From Brenneria goodwinii (GTDB taxonomy: Bacteria > Pseudomonadota > Gammaproteobacteria > Enterobacterales > Enterobacteriaceae), in the NCBI RefSeq assembly GCF_002291445.1, contig NZ_CP014137.1, positions 62,001-126,000 of the forward strand: 64,000 nt of DNA, in the 5' to 3' direction. The notes beneath the pieces were generated by a model. That model was given only the letters and a program-made list of their open reading frames with translations, did not search any database and was not told where the DNA came from. How positions within the stretch are numbered: position 1 is the first letter of the stretch; the number at the start of each line of letters is the position of its first letter. The position numbers and the translations under genes are program-made. This document shows, piece after piece, positions 8,399-17,428 of the stretch.

Positions 8399-8732
8399 CT
8401 GTCTCTTATGCACAAATGTAGGGACTATGACGGGTTTTGCCGTTTCGGCGTAAGAAATTATGCAGCGGTGGACTTGACCGCCGAGTGAGCCGCATGGATG
8501 CGGCGAGAGCCAGTGCCGCGTCGGGAACGCGTCATTGGCGGCTCGAATAGCGGTCGAGAACACCGATGGCACCGCGCAGCGGCATAATTCCCGCCGTAAG
8601 CCTGGGGTCACGGGGCGGGCGGCGCTTGAGCCGCCCCGTGTCGGGCGCGTGCGACGAGGTCGCATGAAAATGGCGGTATTGTGGCGCACGAAACTGTCTC
8701 CAAGTCTGCATAAAAATGTGACTAAGAGACAA
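8399..8732. mobile_element. 334-bp structured element with Tn5-like ends, copy 1
   Basis: Left end CTGTCTCTTATGCACAAATG; right end, read inward, TTGTCTCTTAGTCACATTTT. Both resemble the Tn5/IS50 mosaic end CTGTCTCTTATACACATCT. The interior is about 70% identical by eye to copy 3 (40865-41197) and keeps its hairpins with compensatory changes, for example GCCGCA-TGGA-TGCGGC and TGCGAC-GAG-GTCGCA (8650-8664). No transposase gene or convincing 9-bp target duplication is visible. It is best described as a MITE-like, non-autonomous element. Confidence 0.75.
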
Positions 8733-9148
8733 CTAACAAGGGGAAGCCGGGCCGGGTAATTAATAGCAATGTCGAACTTTGTTAACAGTCTCGTTATTCA
8801 ACTTTGCCCTCTTCTGGAGGCGAACTACGTCATCTCAATGGCTAACGCAGGCGTTGTGGCGGCATATATCTCTGTATTGTCGTTAAATAATTAGCCGTAG
8901 CGTTTGAGGCTGGTTTATTATCTTCAGTATTGCGTATCTGAAACCCGGAGTCTGGAATACCCGGCTCCTTTTTTCTAAACGCATGAGTTTGATGGCAACG
9001 CCCTATACTTACTGAACGGTCTTCCCGCCTGCGGCCGGTGTTGTTTGAGATCCCCGCAGGGGCGAGGATGACGGACATAGGGCTATTTTGTCGTCAGCCT
9101 GGCAGTCGCCACGTTGGAAAACGGTACCCAAAGGTATCTGAGGTTTAT
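8733..9148. other. Gene-free stretch upstream of nsrR
   Basis: No supportable gene. It holds a GC-rich weak hairpin ending in a T run near 8943-8976 (CCGGAG ... CCGGCTCC TTTTTT), which could be a terminator of a lost neighbour, and a REP-like remnant near 9022-9077 (TTCCCGCCTGCGG ... CCCCGCAGGGGCGAGGATGAC) similar in style to the unit at 52786-52867. purA, which precedes nsrR in E. coli, is not here. Confidence 0.5.
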
Positions 9149-9574
9149 GTGCAGTTAACACGTTTTACGGATTATGGTTTGCGGGCGCTGGTTTATCTGG
9201 CGTCGTTGCCGGACGAGGAAATGACCAGCATTTCAGAAGTGACTGAAGTGTACGGCGTGTCTCGTAATCATATGGTCAAAATTGTCCATCAACTTAGTCG
9301 GGCTGGGCTGGTTATGGCGGTGCGAGGTAAGAATGGCGGGATCCGTTTGGGAAAACCCGCAGAATCCATTCGGGTTGGCGATGTCATCCGTGAACTGGAG
9401 CCGCTCTCGTTAGTTAACTGCGGCGATGAATATTGTCACATCACACCGGCCTGCCGACTACAACGGATACTCAGTCAGGCGGTGCAGAACTTTCTGCATG
9501 AGCTGGACCAATACACGCTGGCCGATTTGGTCAAAGAAAATCCCCCACTTTACAAATTATTGTTGGTTGAATGA
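9149..9574 (+). CDS. nsrR: Nitric-oxide-sensing repressor NsrR
   Basis: 141 aa from a GTG start (as in E. coli), preceded by AGGT. Rrf2-family winged helix with an [2Fe-2S]/[4Fe-4S] cluster. Family-defining stretches are FTDYGLRALVYLASLP, VYGVSRNHMVKIVHQLSRAG and VRGKNGGIRLGKP. Cluster cysteines lie in NCGDEYCHITPAC (about C91, C96, C102). It represses NO-detoxification genes until NO damages the cluster. Linked to rnr as in E. coli. An upstream ATG at 9038 adds 37 unlike residues and is rejected. Next to a nitrogenase locus this is probably coincidence of the core synteny. Confidence 0.95.
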   Translation: MQLTRFTDYGLRALVYLASLPDEEMTSISEVTEVYGVSRNHMVKIVHQLSRAGLVMAVRGKNGGIRLGKPAESIRVGDVIRELEPLSLVNCGDEYCHITPACRLQRILSQAVQNFLHELDQYTLADLVKENPPLYKLLLVE

Positions 9575-9615
9575 TATCTGTTCAGCCTCCTGCTGATGAC
9601 AACGGAGAAACCGCA

Positions 9616-12072
9616 ATGTCACAAGACCCATTTCTGGAACGAGAAGCAGAAAAATACGAATCCCCAATTCCTAGTCGTGAATATATTCTGGCCCATATTG
9701 CCAAACGAGATACTCCGATTAAGCGAGAAGAGCTGGCGGCCGATCTACAGTTAACCAGCGAAGAGCAACTCGAGGCGCTGCGTCGTCGTCTGCGGGCGAT
9801 GGAACGCGACGGTCAGTTGATTTTCACCCGTCGTCAATGCTATGCCCTGCCGGAAAAACTGGATTTGCTGCGCGGTACGGTGATCGGCCACCGCGACGGC
9901 TATGGCTTTCTGCGCGTGGAAGGCCGCAAAGATGACCTTTATCTGTCCGCGGAAGAGATGAAACGCGCCATTCATGGCGATGTGGTGCTGGCTCAGCCGC
10001 TGGGCGCCGACCGCAAAGGACGGCGAGAAGGCCGTATCGTCCGCGTGCTGGAACCGCGTACCGGGCAGATTGTCGGGCGCTATTTTGTTGATGCCGGCGT
10101 CGGTTTTGTCGTCCCGGACGATAGCCGTCTCAGTTTCGATATTCTCATCCCGAAAGAAGAGATCAACGGCGCGCGGATGGGCGCGGTGGTGGTGGTGGAG
10201 CTGGCTCAGCGCGCCACGCGCCGCACGAAAGCGGTAGGGAAAATCGTCGAGGTGCTGGGCGATACCATGGGGACCAGCCTGGCGGTGGATATCGCCCTGC
10301 GTACCCACGACATCCCGCATACCTGGCCGCCGAAGGTGGAAGAACAGGTCAAGGATTTGGCGGAAGAGGTGCCGGAAGAAGCGAAAAAAGGCCGCATTGA
10401 TTTACGCAAACTGCCGCTGGTGACCATCGACGGCGAAGACGCCCGTGATTTCGACGATGCGGTGTACTGCGAGAAAAAACGCGGCGGCGGCTGGCGTCTG
10501 TGGGTGGCGATTGCGGACGTCAGCTATTATGTACGTCCGAATACGCCGCTGGATCACGAGGCGCGCGCGCGCGGTACGTCGGTTTATTTCCCGTCGCAGG
10601 TGGTGCCGATGCTGCCGGAAGTGCTGTCTAACGGGCTGTGTTCGCTTAACCCGCAGGTTGACCGCCTGTGTATGGTCTGCGAGATGACCGTTTCGGCGCA
10701 GGGGAAACTCTCCTCGTATAAATTCTATGAAGGGCTGATGAGTTCCCATGCCCGTCTGACCTATACCAAAGTGTGGAGCATTCTTCAGGGCGACGCCGAA
10801 CTGCGCGAGCGCTATAAACCGCTGGTGGGCGGGCTGGAAGAGCTGCATCGGATGTATAAAGTATTGGATAAGGCGCGCGAGATCCGCGGCGGCATCGCCT
10901 TCGAAACGGAAGAAGCCAAATTTATTTTCAATGCCGATCGCCGCATCGAGCGGGTTGAGTCCGTGGTGCGCAACGATGCGCATAAGCTGATTGAAGAGTG
11001 CATGATCCTGGCAAATATCTCCGCCGCAAAATTCGTGGAGAAAAATGAGGAGCCGGCGTTATTCCGCGTTCACGATCGGCCAAGTGAAGATCATGTTCTG
11101 GCCTTGCGCAGCGTGCTGGGCGAACTGGGGCTGACGTTAAAAGGCGGCATGAAACCGCAGCCTAAGGACTATGCCGCGTTAATGGTGGAAGTCGCCGATC
11201 GTCCCGACAGTGAAATGCTGCAAACTATGCTGCTGCGTTCGATGAAACAGGCGGTCTACGATCCGGAAAACCGCGGTCACTTTGGGCTGTCGCTCGCTTC
11301 CTACGGCCACTTTACCTCGCCTATCCGCCGCTATCCCGATTTATCCCTACACCGCTCGATCAAGTATCTGCTGAGCTCCCGTAAAGAGCGCTGGACGCCG
11401 ACCGGCGGCTGGCACAGCGATATGAACGAGATGCTGCAATTGGGCATGCACTGTTCGATGACGGAACGCCGGGCCGATGAAGCCACTCGCGATGTGGCCG
11501 ACTGGCTGAAATGCGACTTTATGCAGGATCACGTCGGCGAAGTGTTCACCGGGATTATCGCCAGCGTGACCGGCTTTGGTTTCTTTGTGCGCCTCAACGA
11601 TCTGTTTATCGACGGACTGGTGCACGTCTCCACGCTGGATAATGACTACTATCGCTACGATAATATCGGTCAGCGCCTGATCGGCGAGTCGCGCGGTCAG
11701 GTTTATCGTCTGGGCGATGAAGTGGAAATCCGCGTCGAAGCCGTGCATATGGACGAGCGCAATATCGATTTCGCGCTGGTTTCCAGCACGCGCAAACCGC
11801 GCGGCGAAGGCAAGACGGCTCGCGATCGGGCGAAGAAAACGGATAACCGCGAGGCCAAACCGGCTCGCCGCCGCCGTAACACCGCTAAACCGGCCGCTAA
11901 TTTCGAACCGGATTCAGCCTTCCGTAAAGAGGGCGAGCGTAAAGCCAAACCGGCCGCCAGCAAATCGAAACCGAAAAAGAACGCGGATAAAGCCAAAAAG
12001 AACGCCGAGAAAACGCGTAAGATCGCCGCAGTCACCAAGGCCAAACGCGCGAAGAAGAAGCCTGCCGAGTGA
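9616..12072 (+). CDS. rnr: Ribonuclease R
   Basis: 818 aa. Processive 3'-5' exoribonuclease that degrades structured RNA and acts in rRNA/tmRNA quality control and cold or stationary-phase survival. Domains: N-terminal helix-turn-helix, two cold-shock domains (TVIGHRDGYGFLRVEGRKDDLYL), RNB catalytic core with DGEDARDFDDAVYC (metal-binding aspartates), S1 domain near residues 640-725 (GEVFTGIIASVTGFGFFVRL), and a lysine/alanine-rich tail. Start ATG 9616 (MSQDPFLEREAEKYE) matches E. coli and has GGAG upstream; the frame is open from 9571 inside the nsrR end. Slightly longer than E. coli (813 aa) through the basic tail. Confidence 0.97.
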   Translation: MSQDPFLEREAEKYESPIPSREYILAHIAKRDTPIKREELAADLQLTSEEQLEALRRRLRAMERDGQLIFTRRQCYALPEKLDLLRGTVIGHRDGYGFLRVEGRKDDLYLSAEEMKRAIHGDVVLAQPLGADRKGRREGRIVRVLEPRTGQIVGRYFVDAGVGFVVPDDSRLSFDILIPKEEINGARMGAVVVVELAQRATRRTKAVGKIVEVLGDTMGTSLAVDIALRTHDIPHTWPPKVEEQVKDLAEEVPEEAKKGRIDLRKLPLVTIDGEDARDFDDAVYCEKKRGGGWRLWVAIADVSYYVRPNTPLDHEARARGTSVYFPSQVVPMLPEVLSNGLCSLNPQVDRLCMVCEMTVSAQGKLSSYKFYEGLMSSHARLTYTKVWSILQGDAELRERYKPLVGGLEELHRMYKVLDKAREIRGGIAFETEEAKFIFNADRRIERVESVVRNDAHKLIEECMILANISAAKFVEKNEEPALFRVHDRPSEDHVLALRSVLGELGLTLKGGMKPQPKDYAALMVEVADRPDSEMLQTMLLRSMKQAVYDPENRGHFGLSLASYGHFTSPIRRYPDLSLHRSIKYLLSSRKERWTPTGGWHSDMNEMLQLGMHCSMTERRADEATRDVADWLKCDFMQDHVGEVFTGIIASVTGFGFFVRLNDLFIDGLVHVSTLDNDYYRYDNIGQRLIGESRGQVYRLGDEVEIRVEAVHMDERNIDFALVSSTRKPRGEGKTARDRAKKTDNREAKPARRRRNTAKPAANFEPDSAFRKEGERKAKPAASKSKPKKNADKAKKNAEKTRKIAAVTKAKRAKKKPAE

Positions 12073-12130
12073 TAGTCACTGTGCGGACGTTGACAACCTC
12101 GGGCGCGTTGGCATTAATGGCCTCCACTCT

Positions 12131-12225
12131 GCGTCGGGCGCGTGCTACGACGTAGCAGGGAATGGGCGGCTTTATCGCGCACGAAACTGTCTCTGAGTCC
12201 GCATAAACATGTGACTAAGAGACAG
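12131..12225. repeat. Right-end fragment of the Tn5-end-like element (copy 2)
   Basis: The 95 bp match the right third of copies 1 and 3: GCGTCGGGCGCGTGCTACGA, the hairpin TGCTAC-GAC-GTAGCA (12143-12157), CGCGCACGAAACTGTCTCTG, and the terminal ATGTGACTAAGAGACAG. The left two thirds are missing. It lies between rnr and rlmB, which are normally contiguous, so it is probably a decayed insertion. Confidence 0.8.
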
Positions 12226-12313
12226 GTCAAGGTATGGGGTTAGCGCCAGAAGGATTGTCATCAACCATTAACGGTCGGGCACCGTCCGTTTCTGATTAAT
12301 TTAAAGAGTATCA

Positions 12314-13045
12314 ATGAGCGAAATTATTTACGGCATTCATGCGGTTAAAGCGTTACTGGAGCGGGATCCCCAGCGCTTTCTGGAAGTTTTTATCCTGAAG
12401 GGGCGTGACGATCGCCGCTTGCATCCGCTGATTACCGAACTGGAATCGGCGGGCATTGCGATTCAGGTGGCTAACCGCCAGTGGTTGGACGGCAAAGCGG
12501 AAGGCGCCGTGCATCAGGGCATTGTCGCCATCGTGAAAGAAGGGCGTCAGTATCAGGAGAACGATCTGCCCGCGTTGCTGGACGATCTGGAACAGCCTTT
12601 TCTGCTGGTGTTGGATGGCGTTACCGATCCGCATAATCTGGGCGCCTGCCTGCGCAGCGCCGATGCTGCCGGGGTTCATGCGGTAATTGTTCCGCGCGAT
12701 CGTTCCGCGCAGCTTAATGCGACGGCGAAAAAGGTCGCCTGCGGCGCGGCGGAAAATGTCCCGTTGATCCGCGTGACCAACCTGGCGCGGACCATGCGGC
12801 TGTTGCAGGAACATCAGGTCTGGATTGTCGGCACGGCGGGCGAGGCCGATCACACGCTGTATCAAAGCAAGCTGACCGGTCCGCTGGCGCTGGTGATGGG
12901 CGCGGAAGGCGAAGGCATGCGCCGACTGACCCGGGAACATTGCGACGAATTAATCAGCATCCCGATGACAGGCAGCGTCTCTTCGCTGAACGTCTCCGTC
13001 GCGACCGGGATCTGCCTGTTTGAAGCGGTGCGTCAGCGTAGTTGA
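12314..13045 (+). CDS. rlmB: 23S rRNA (guanosine-2251-2'-O)-methyltransferase
   Basis: 243 aa, SpoU/TrmH-family (SPOUT, knotted) enzyme that methylates G2251 in the peptidyl-transferase P-loop using S-adenosylmethionine. N-terminal substrate-binding domain MSEIIYGIHAVKALLERDPQ; SPOUT motifs NLGACLRSADAAGVHAV (motif 1), LALVMGAEGEGM (motif 2) and SIPMTGSVSSLNVSVATGI (motif 3). Length equals E. coli RlmB. Follows rnr as in E. coli, with the repeat fragment in between. Confidence 0.97.
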   Translation: MSEIIYGIHAVKALLERDPQRFLEVFILKGRDDRRLHPLITELESAGIAIQVANRQWLDGKAEGAVHQGIVAIVKEGRQYQENDLPALLDDLEQPFLLVLDGVTDPHNLGACLRSADAAGVHAVIVPRDRSAQLNATAKKVACGAAENVPLIRVTNLARTMRLLQEHQVWIVGTAGEADHTLYQSKLTGPLALVMGAEGEGMRRLTREHCDELISIPMTGSVSSLNVSVATGICLFEAVRQRS

Positions 13046-13114
13046 CGCCTCTCCCTTTTTCATAAGCGCCAACGCGGTATTGGTAATAACGGCAACCTAA
13101 AGGAAAGTTACGGC

Positions 13115-13513
13115 ATGATGATGGTTAACGCTTTATTGGCTTTTGCTTCTTACTTTTTCATTGGGTTTGTCATGGTGCTGGCATTCCTGTTTATCTATAC
13201 CCGCGTCACGCCGCATGACGAATGGACCCTGATTAAAGCGAATAATGGCGCGGCGGCGGTGGGTTTTGCCGGCGCGTTGATTGGCTATGTCATTCCGTTG
13301 GCCAGCGCGGCGGTGAACTCGGTCAGTCTGCTGGATTACATCACCTGGGGGATTGTGGCGCTGGCGATCCAACTGCTGATTTATGGCGCCGTGCGCATCT
13401 ATCTGCCTGGCCTTAGCCAGCGTATTCAGAATAACGAGGTCGCATCGGGCGTCTTCCTGTGTACGGCCTCGTTAGGCGGCGGGATTCTGAATGCGGCGTG
13501 TATGTCCTATTAA
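13115..13513 (+). CDS. yjfL: DUF350 inner-membrane protein YjfL
   Basis: 132 aa with about four predicted transmembrane helices (residues 5-28, 48-66, 74-96, 108-130). The segments TPHDEWTLIKANN and GYVIPLASAAVNSVSLLDY, and the C-terminal GGGILNAACMSY, match E. coli YjfL, an uncharacterised DUF350 membrane protein. The yjfIJK and yjfM genes that flank it in E. coli are missing. GGAAAG ribosome site before the first of three tandem ATGs. Function unknown. Confidence 0.85.
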   Translation: MMMVNALLAFASYFFIGFVMVLAFLFIYTRVTPHDEWTLIKANNGAAAVGFAGALIGYVIPLASAAVNSVSLLDYITWGIVALAIQLLIYGAVRIYLPGLSQRIQNNEVASGVFLCTASLGGGILNAACMSY

Positions 13514-13581
13514 TTACGCAGGCCGGAGATAACGGTTTGAAAACGGGGGGCGACACTACGGTGACTGCTCCCTGTAAAGTT

Positions 13582-13887
13582 TCAGCGATACAGTACCGCG
13601 CGGGAAACCCAAACGCCGGGTAACCGCCTTTTTTCCGTTTTCATCACGATCGTGTAGTAATGCGCCCCTTTCTCATCCGCCTGCCGCTGAATGGCCCGGT
13701 CCGCATCATCCGGGCTGCCGTTTACGGTCACCGATGCTGTGCCGATTTTTGTCAACGTGGACGTTTGCGCATAGTTAATTAGCTGCGCGCGTTCCGTTGG
13801 CGGCGGCGGGGGAACCGGCGTGCCTTGCAGCACGCTGCAAGCGCAGAGAACGAATGAAGCCATCACCGTCAGAAAAGCCTTCGACAT
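13582..13887 (-). CDS. bsmA: Biofilm/stress-response lipoprotein BsmA-like (DUF1471)
   Basis: 101 aa from ATG 13887 (GAGGTGAC upstream); a GTG three codons earlier is less likely. Signal peptide with a lipobox at VLCACS, then a proline-rich linker PVPPPPPTE and a C-terminal YdgH/BhsA-type domain: IGTASVTVNGSPDDADRAIQ and AHYYTIVMKTE. The domain order and the syntenic place before yjfP match E. coli BsmA (YjfO), a lipoprotein linked to peroxide and acid stress in biofilms. It should be exported and acylated. Convergent with yjfL. Confidence 0.82.
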   Translation of the reverse strand: MSKAFLTVMASFVLCACSVLQGTPVPPPPPTERAQLINYAQTSTLTKIGTASVTVNGSPDDADRAIQRQADEKGAHYYTIVMKTEKRRLPGVWVSRAVLYR

Positions 13888-14052
13888 AGCCGTCACCTCA
13901 TATGTTTATTTCCGTTCAGTGTAGCGCGCTTTGCCTGTTGAAAGTAACGGTCGCCCGTGGGTTAAAAGCCGTTGCAGGCAATCATCCGCTAGAATATTCC
14001 GCACAACCCGTTTTAGCCCGGCTTTTGGCCGGCATATTCGGAATAAGGGGGC

Positions 14053-14097
14053 GCATCGGGCGTTTTCCTGTGTACGGACTCGATAGCGCGGCGGTAT
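14053..14097 (+). repeat. Decayed copy of the 3' end of yjfL
   Basis: About 45 bp read CGCATCGGGCGTTTTCCTGT GTACGGACTCGATAGCGCGG, closely matching 13443-13487 inside yjfL. In the same frame it still encodes ASGVFLCT and then diverges. It lies in the gene-free stretch 13888-14453, otherwise very AT-rich (14100-14450) with no supportable gene. Confidence 0.6.
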
Positions 14098-14453
14098 TAC
14101 TTTGGATACGGGTAATTAACATCTATTTTAATTAATAACCCATTGGTAAAATTAATAACTCAATAGTCATTGTTGTTAATTTAATGTTATTGTTAGATAT
14201 CATTGTAAATTAAATTTTTTCGTATACTATGTATTCTATATAAGATAACTATGTCTATGACGATTAATAATTTATAATTGTTATTTTTTCTATGCGTGCA
14301 TTTAATGGATTGTGGTTAAATTCAGCATTTTTATTCGGTTTTTTAATATTTTTAAAGTGATCATTTATTGCTTTTCCAAAAAAATAACCGCCAGGATATA
14401 TATCTCGCTTGCTTATTCAAGCGGTCACGTAAGGAAATAGGGAGAGCATTGTT

Positions 14454-15194
14454 ATGCTATATGAAAAGACAGGGTCCGGTTATCCGGTTATTTTTTTGCC
14501 AGGGCTATTTGCCGGCGGCTGGATATGGGATTCGGTTATAAAAAGTGTAGTTGAACGGGGATATAGCGCCATTGTATTCAAAGACGCTATTCCGATGGCA
14601 TTTGGCAGTGGCTATAAAAAAGCAAAGGATGCGTTGAATGAGGTTATCGCCTCGTGTGATGAGGCGCCCTATTTAGTTGGGAATTCTCTCGGTGCGTTAA
14701 TTGCGATGCATTACGCATCGGAAAATATGGCGAAGATAAAAGGGCTGGTTATGAGCGGCGCGCCCGGCCAGATCGAAGCTGACGCAGGCGTGTCTCTGAG
14801 CGAGCTGCGCACCGGTGACACGCAATACGCCCGCGCCCTGATGAGCAATGTTTATTTCGACAAGACTAAAGTTCCCCAACGTGGCGTGGACGAAATATCG
14901 CGTCTGTTTAGCGATCATGAAATACATAAAAATATCGTGCGTTGGTTATCATTCAGCAGAAAATATGATGTTCCGGCCACGCTGAATGCAATGACCGTTC
15001 CTACCCATTTTATCTGGGGAAAGGAAGATTTAATTACGCCGATTGAACCGTGGATAGTATTGGCAGATCAATTAGATCACGTCACGATGTCCATTATCGC
15101 CAATTGTGGACATAGCCCAATGTTGGAAGCCCCGCAAAAATTTGTAAATGATTTTTTATCCCTGAGCGAAAGTAAATTATTATGTGAAGGATAG
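14454..15194 (+). CDS. Alpha/beta-fold hydrolase of unknown substrate
   Basis: 246 aa. The alpha/beta hydrolase pattern is complete: oxyanion segment VIFLPGLFAGGWIWD (12-26), nucleophile elbow VGNSLGALIAMHYA (S78 region), acid residue in WGKEDLITP and histidine in NCGHSPMLE near the C-terminus. No signal peptide, so cytoplasmic. The substrate cannot be told; esterase, hydrolytic dehalogenase or C-C hydrolase are all possible. GGGAGAG ribosome site. The gene and its upstream region are distinctly AT-rich compared with its neighbours and interrupt the bsmA-yjfP synteny, which suggests acquisition by transfer. Confidence 0.75.
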   Translation: MLYEKTGSGYPVIFLPGLFAGGWIWDSVIKSVVERGYSAIVFKDAIPMAFGSGYKKAKDALNEVIASCDEAPYLVGNSLGALIAMHYASENMAKIKGLVMSGAPGQIEADAGVSLSELRTGDTQYARALMSNVYFDKTKVPQRGVDEISRLFSDHEIHKNIVRWLSFSRKYDVPATLNAMTVPTHFIWGKEDLITPIEPWIVLADQLDHVTMSIIANCGHSPMLEAPQKFVNDFLSLSESKLLCEG

Positions 15195-15512
15195 ATAAAC
15201 GGCTGGCAATGAACCTGGCCAGATTACATCTGATAATGGTTGAAAATCAATATCCGTATCCTGAAAATATACATGTCACCTGGTTTTTATGACAGGCGGA
15301 TAGGTGTTTTCTGACGGATATTGATTTATATATTGAAATTAGAAAAGGGCGTGAAATTGAAATGCGATAAGACGGATAACTGTGAATAAAAATATCTCTA
15401 ATACGAGATAATTATTCAACGCGGACATTCAGACCGAGGTGTAAATGAAAGCTATCATAAATACGATTTAGCGCTAATATAGATGCCGACAACTCAATGG
15501 TAGGGAGAAAAT
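15195..15512. other. Gene-free AT-rich stretch before yjfP
   Basis: I see no gene, repeat or clear promoter in this 318-bp stretch. The base composition resembles the preceding hydrolase, so it probably marks the right end of the same acquired segment. Confidence 0.5.
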
Positions 15513-16265
15513 ATGGTCGAAATGTTCGAAGATGTAATAGGCAGCGGCATCGCGGCGATTCATGCCGTACCCGCCGGCAAACGCGAACAGCCTTTGCCGA
15601 CCCTCTTTTTCTTTCACGGCTACCTCTCTTCAAAAGAGGTTTATTCCTATTTTGGCTATGCGCTGGCTGCCGCCGGTTTCCGGGTGATCCTGCCGGATGC
15701 CTTAATGCACGGCGCCCGCTATGACGGCGATGACGCCCATCGGCTGCGCCATTTCTGGGATATCCTGCAGTCTAATATTCAAGAATTGCCTGATTATGTG
15801 GATGCCTATCGGCAGCGCGGACTGATTGCCGATGAGCGTATCGGCGTGTGCGGCGCCTCGCTGGGCGGCATGAGCGCTCTGGGGTGCATGGCGCGTTACC
15901 CGTGGATTTCTTCCGTGGCGGCCTTTATGGGGTCGGGCTATTTTTCCACCCTGTCGCAAACGCTATATCCGCCCGTGGTAGCCGCAGAAGAGGGCGCGGA
16001 GCAGGTATTGCGGAAATTGTCCGCAACGCTGGCCGAATATGATGTTTCCTCGCGTTTGGAAACCTTGGCCGGTCGTCCTTTACTGCTCTGGCATGGCGAT
16101 GCCGACGACGTGGTGCCGGCAGCGGAAAGCGCTCGCTTATCTCAGACTCTGAAAGCACGTCATCTGGATAGCAATCTGACCTATCTGACCGAGGCGGGGG
16201 TTAAACATCGCATCACGCCATCGGCGCTGCGGGCGGGTGTCGATTTTTTCCGGCGCTATTTATAG
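15513..16265 (+). CDS. yjfP: Esterase YjfP
   Basis: 250 aa alpha/beta hydrolase. Motifs: oxyanion FFFHGYLSSKEVYSYFGYAL, nucleophile elbow GVCGASLGGMSALG (S near 115), acid WHGDADDVVP and histidine in EAGVKHRITP. Matches E. coli YjfP, a small cytoplasmic carboxylesterase with preference for short acyl esters in vitro. It is in the expected place after bsmA but is separated from it by the AT-rich hydrolase segment. GGGAG ribosome site 7 bp before the ATG. Confidence 0.88.
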   Translation: MVEMFEDVIGSGIAAIHAVPAGKREQPLPTLFFFHGYLSSKEVYSYFGYALAAAGFRVILPDALMHGARYDGDDAHRLRHFWDILQSNIQELPDYVDAYRQRGLIADERIGVCGASLGGMSALGCMARYPWISSVAAFMGSGYFSTLSQTLYPPVVAAEEGAEQVLRKLSATLAEYDVSSRLETLAGRPLLLWHGDADDVVPAAESARLSQTLKARHLDSNLTYLTEAGVKHRITPSALRAGVDFFRRYL

Positions 16266-16356
16266 CTATCCAGAAACAGAATGGCGCACAGATAAAAACG
16301 CCAAACAAGCCGTGCGGTACGAGATTGACCACAGGGTTTTGGCGCTGGTGAAGAGA

Positions 16357-17106
16357 TTAACGGTTAACTTTATCTGATATTGTTTTGGCGGTATCAACAA
16401 TGCGCCGCGCGTTCTGGGGGATAAGCTCCGGCGTCATTTGAAACGCGACGCCTGATGCGCTGATGGCGGCGATGACATTGCCGTTTTTGTCAAAGATCGG
16501 CGCCGAGATGCAATATACCCCTTCGCTATCTTCCGCATTATCGTATGCCCAGCCGCGTTGACGGATAAGCGCCAGCTCATTCTTCAATTCAGTCTTGGTT
16601 TTTATCGTCGTTGGGGTAAAGGTTTCGAAGTTTTCATCCGGCAAATAAAGATCGATGGCGGATTCCGGCAGCCAGGCTAATAAGGCTTTGCCCAGTCCCG
16701 AACTGTATAACGACAGTTTTTTCCCTACCCAACTGCGGACGACGATGGCGCCGGGACTTTCCAGTTTTAGTAGATAAATAGCCGAACCGCCGTCCTGCAC
16801 GCCGAGATGGCAGGTTAACTGGGTGGTATCCCGCAACTGGGTCAAAGGTTCCGCCGCCAGCTTTTTAATATCAAAGGATTCCTCAGCCTTGCTGCCGAAT
16901 TCGTATAGCCGCAATCCCAGGTAGTAATGATTTTTTTCCTGGCGCAATAGCCCGTGGGCAACCAGCGATGCCAGTAGAGAAGACGTCGAACTTTTGGGCA
17001 AACCGACGCCCTGATAAATCTGGCTGAATGTCGCTCCGTTGTTTGTTGATAAGAACTCGAAAATTTTAACGGTTTTATCAATCGCTGGGGTTTGTGTTTG
17101 TAGCAC
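16357..17106 (-). CDS. IclR-family transcriptional regulator of the sugar-acid locus
   Basis: 249 aa from GTG 17106; a TTG at 17118 is an alternative. N-terminal winged helix (KTVKIFEFLSTNNGATFSQIYQGVGLPKSSTSSLLASL) and C-terminal IclR effector domain (YLPDENFETFTPTTIKTKTEL, RGWAYDNAEDSEGVYCISAPIFD). Divergent from the aldolase-dehydratase-transporter operon, so it is most likely its regulator. The effector is probably a sugar acid or its 2-keto-3-deoxy product. The nested palindrome at 17379-17414 is the obvious binding site. Confidence 0.88.
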   Translation of the reverse strand: MLQTQTPAIDKTVKIFEFLSTNNGATFSQIYQGVGLPKSSTSSLLASLVAHGLLRQEKNHYYLGLRLYEFGSKAEESFDIKKLAAEPLTQLRDTTQLTCHLGVQDGGSAIYLLKLESPGAIVVRSWVGKKLSLYSSGLGKALLAWLPESAIDLYLPDENFETFTPTTIKTKTELKNELALIRQRGWAYDNAEDSEGVYCISAPIFDKNGNVIAAISASGVAFQMTPELIPQNARRIVDTAKTISDKVNR

Positions 17107-17349
17107 GCCGATTCTCAATAAGTGTGTAATCTTTGGCGATTATAAGCGAACGCCATAGAAGTTAAAAACGTTAATGCGAGCGATGGCGGCTCTGCTTGAT
17201 GTCATAACGCCGGGCGGTCCTCCGCTCGGGAACCATTCCTTTCAATCCAGCCTACCCAACGACAATCAGCATTGTTCAGCCTGTGGAAACGCTTATTTTT
17301 TGCTTTTGTGTAGCCGATCAAAGTTCGTGCTATTGCTTTCTCCCGGTCG

Positions 17350-17378
17350 TTGACGCCATGTAGGGCGGGTGCTATAAA
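17350..17378 (+). promoter_or_regulatory. Sigma-70 promoter of the sugar-acid operon
   Basis: TTGACG (17350-17355), 17-bp spacer, TATAAA (17373-17378). Optimal spacing and near-consensus boxes. Transcription would begin near 17385, within the palindrome that follows. Confidence 0.7.
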
Positions 17379-17414
17379 TTTCCATAAATAGAACTGTAGT
17401 TCAGTATATGGAAA
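17379..17414 (+). promoter_or_regulatory. Nested 36-bp palindromic operator (probable IclR-type site)
   Basis: Outer arms TTTCCATA (17379-17386) and TATGGAAA (17407-17414) and inner arms GAACT-GT-AGTTC (17391-17402) share the same centre at 17396.5. It begins at the base after the -10 box and covers the predicted start site, the classic position for a repressor. Confidence 0.75.
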
Positions 17415-17428
17415 TAAAGAGGCGATGA

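Noticed and set aside
8380..8745. Target-site duplication around the Tn5-end-like elements
   Set aside because: The nine bases outside each end do not match in copy 1 or copy 3, although the outer flanks share GC-rich similarity, so a duplication cannot be claimed.
13902..14135. 77-codon frame downstream of bsmA
   Set aside because: No ribosome site or known motif; it only covers the decayed yjfL fragment in another frame.
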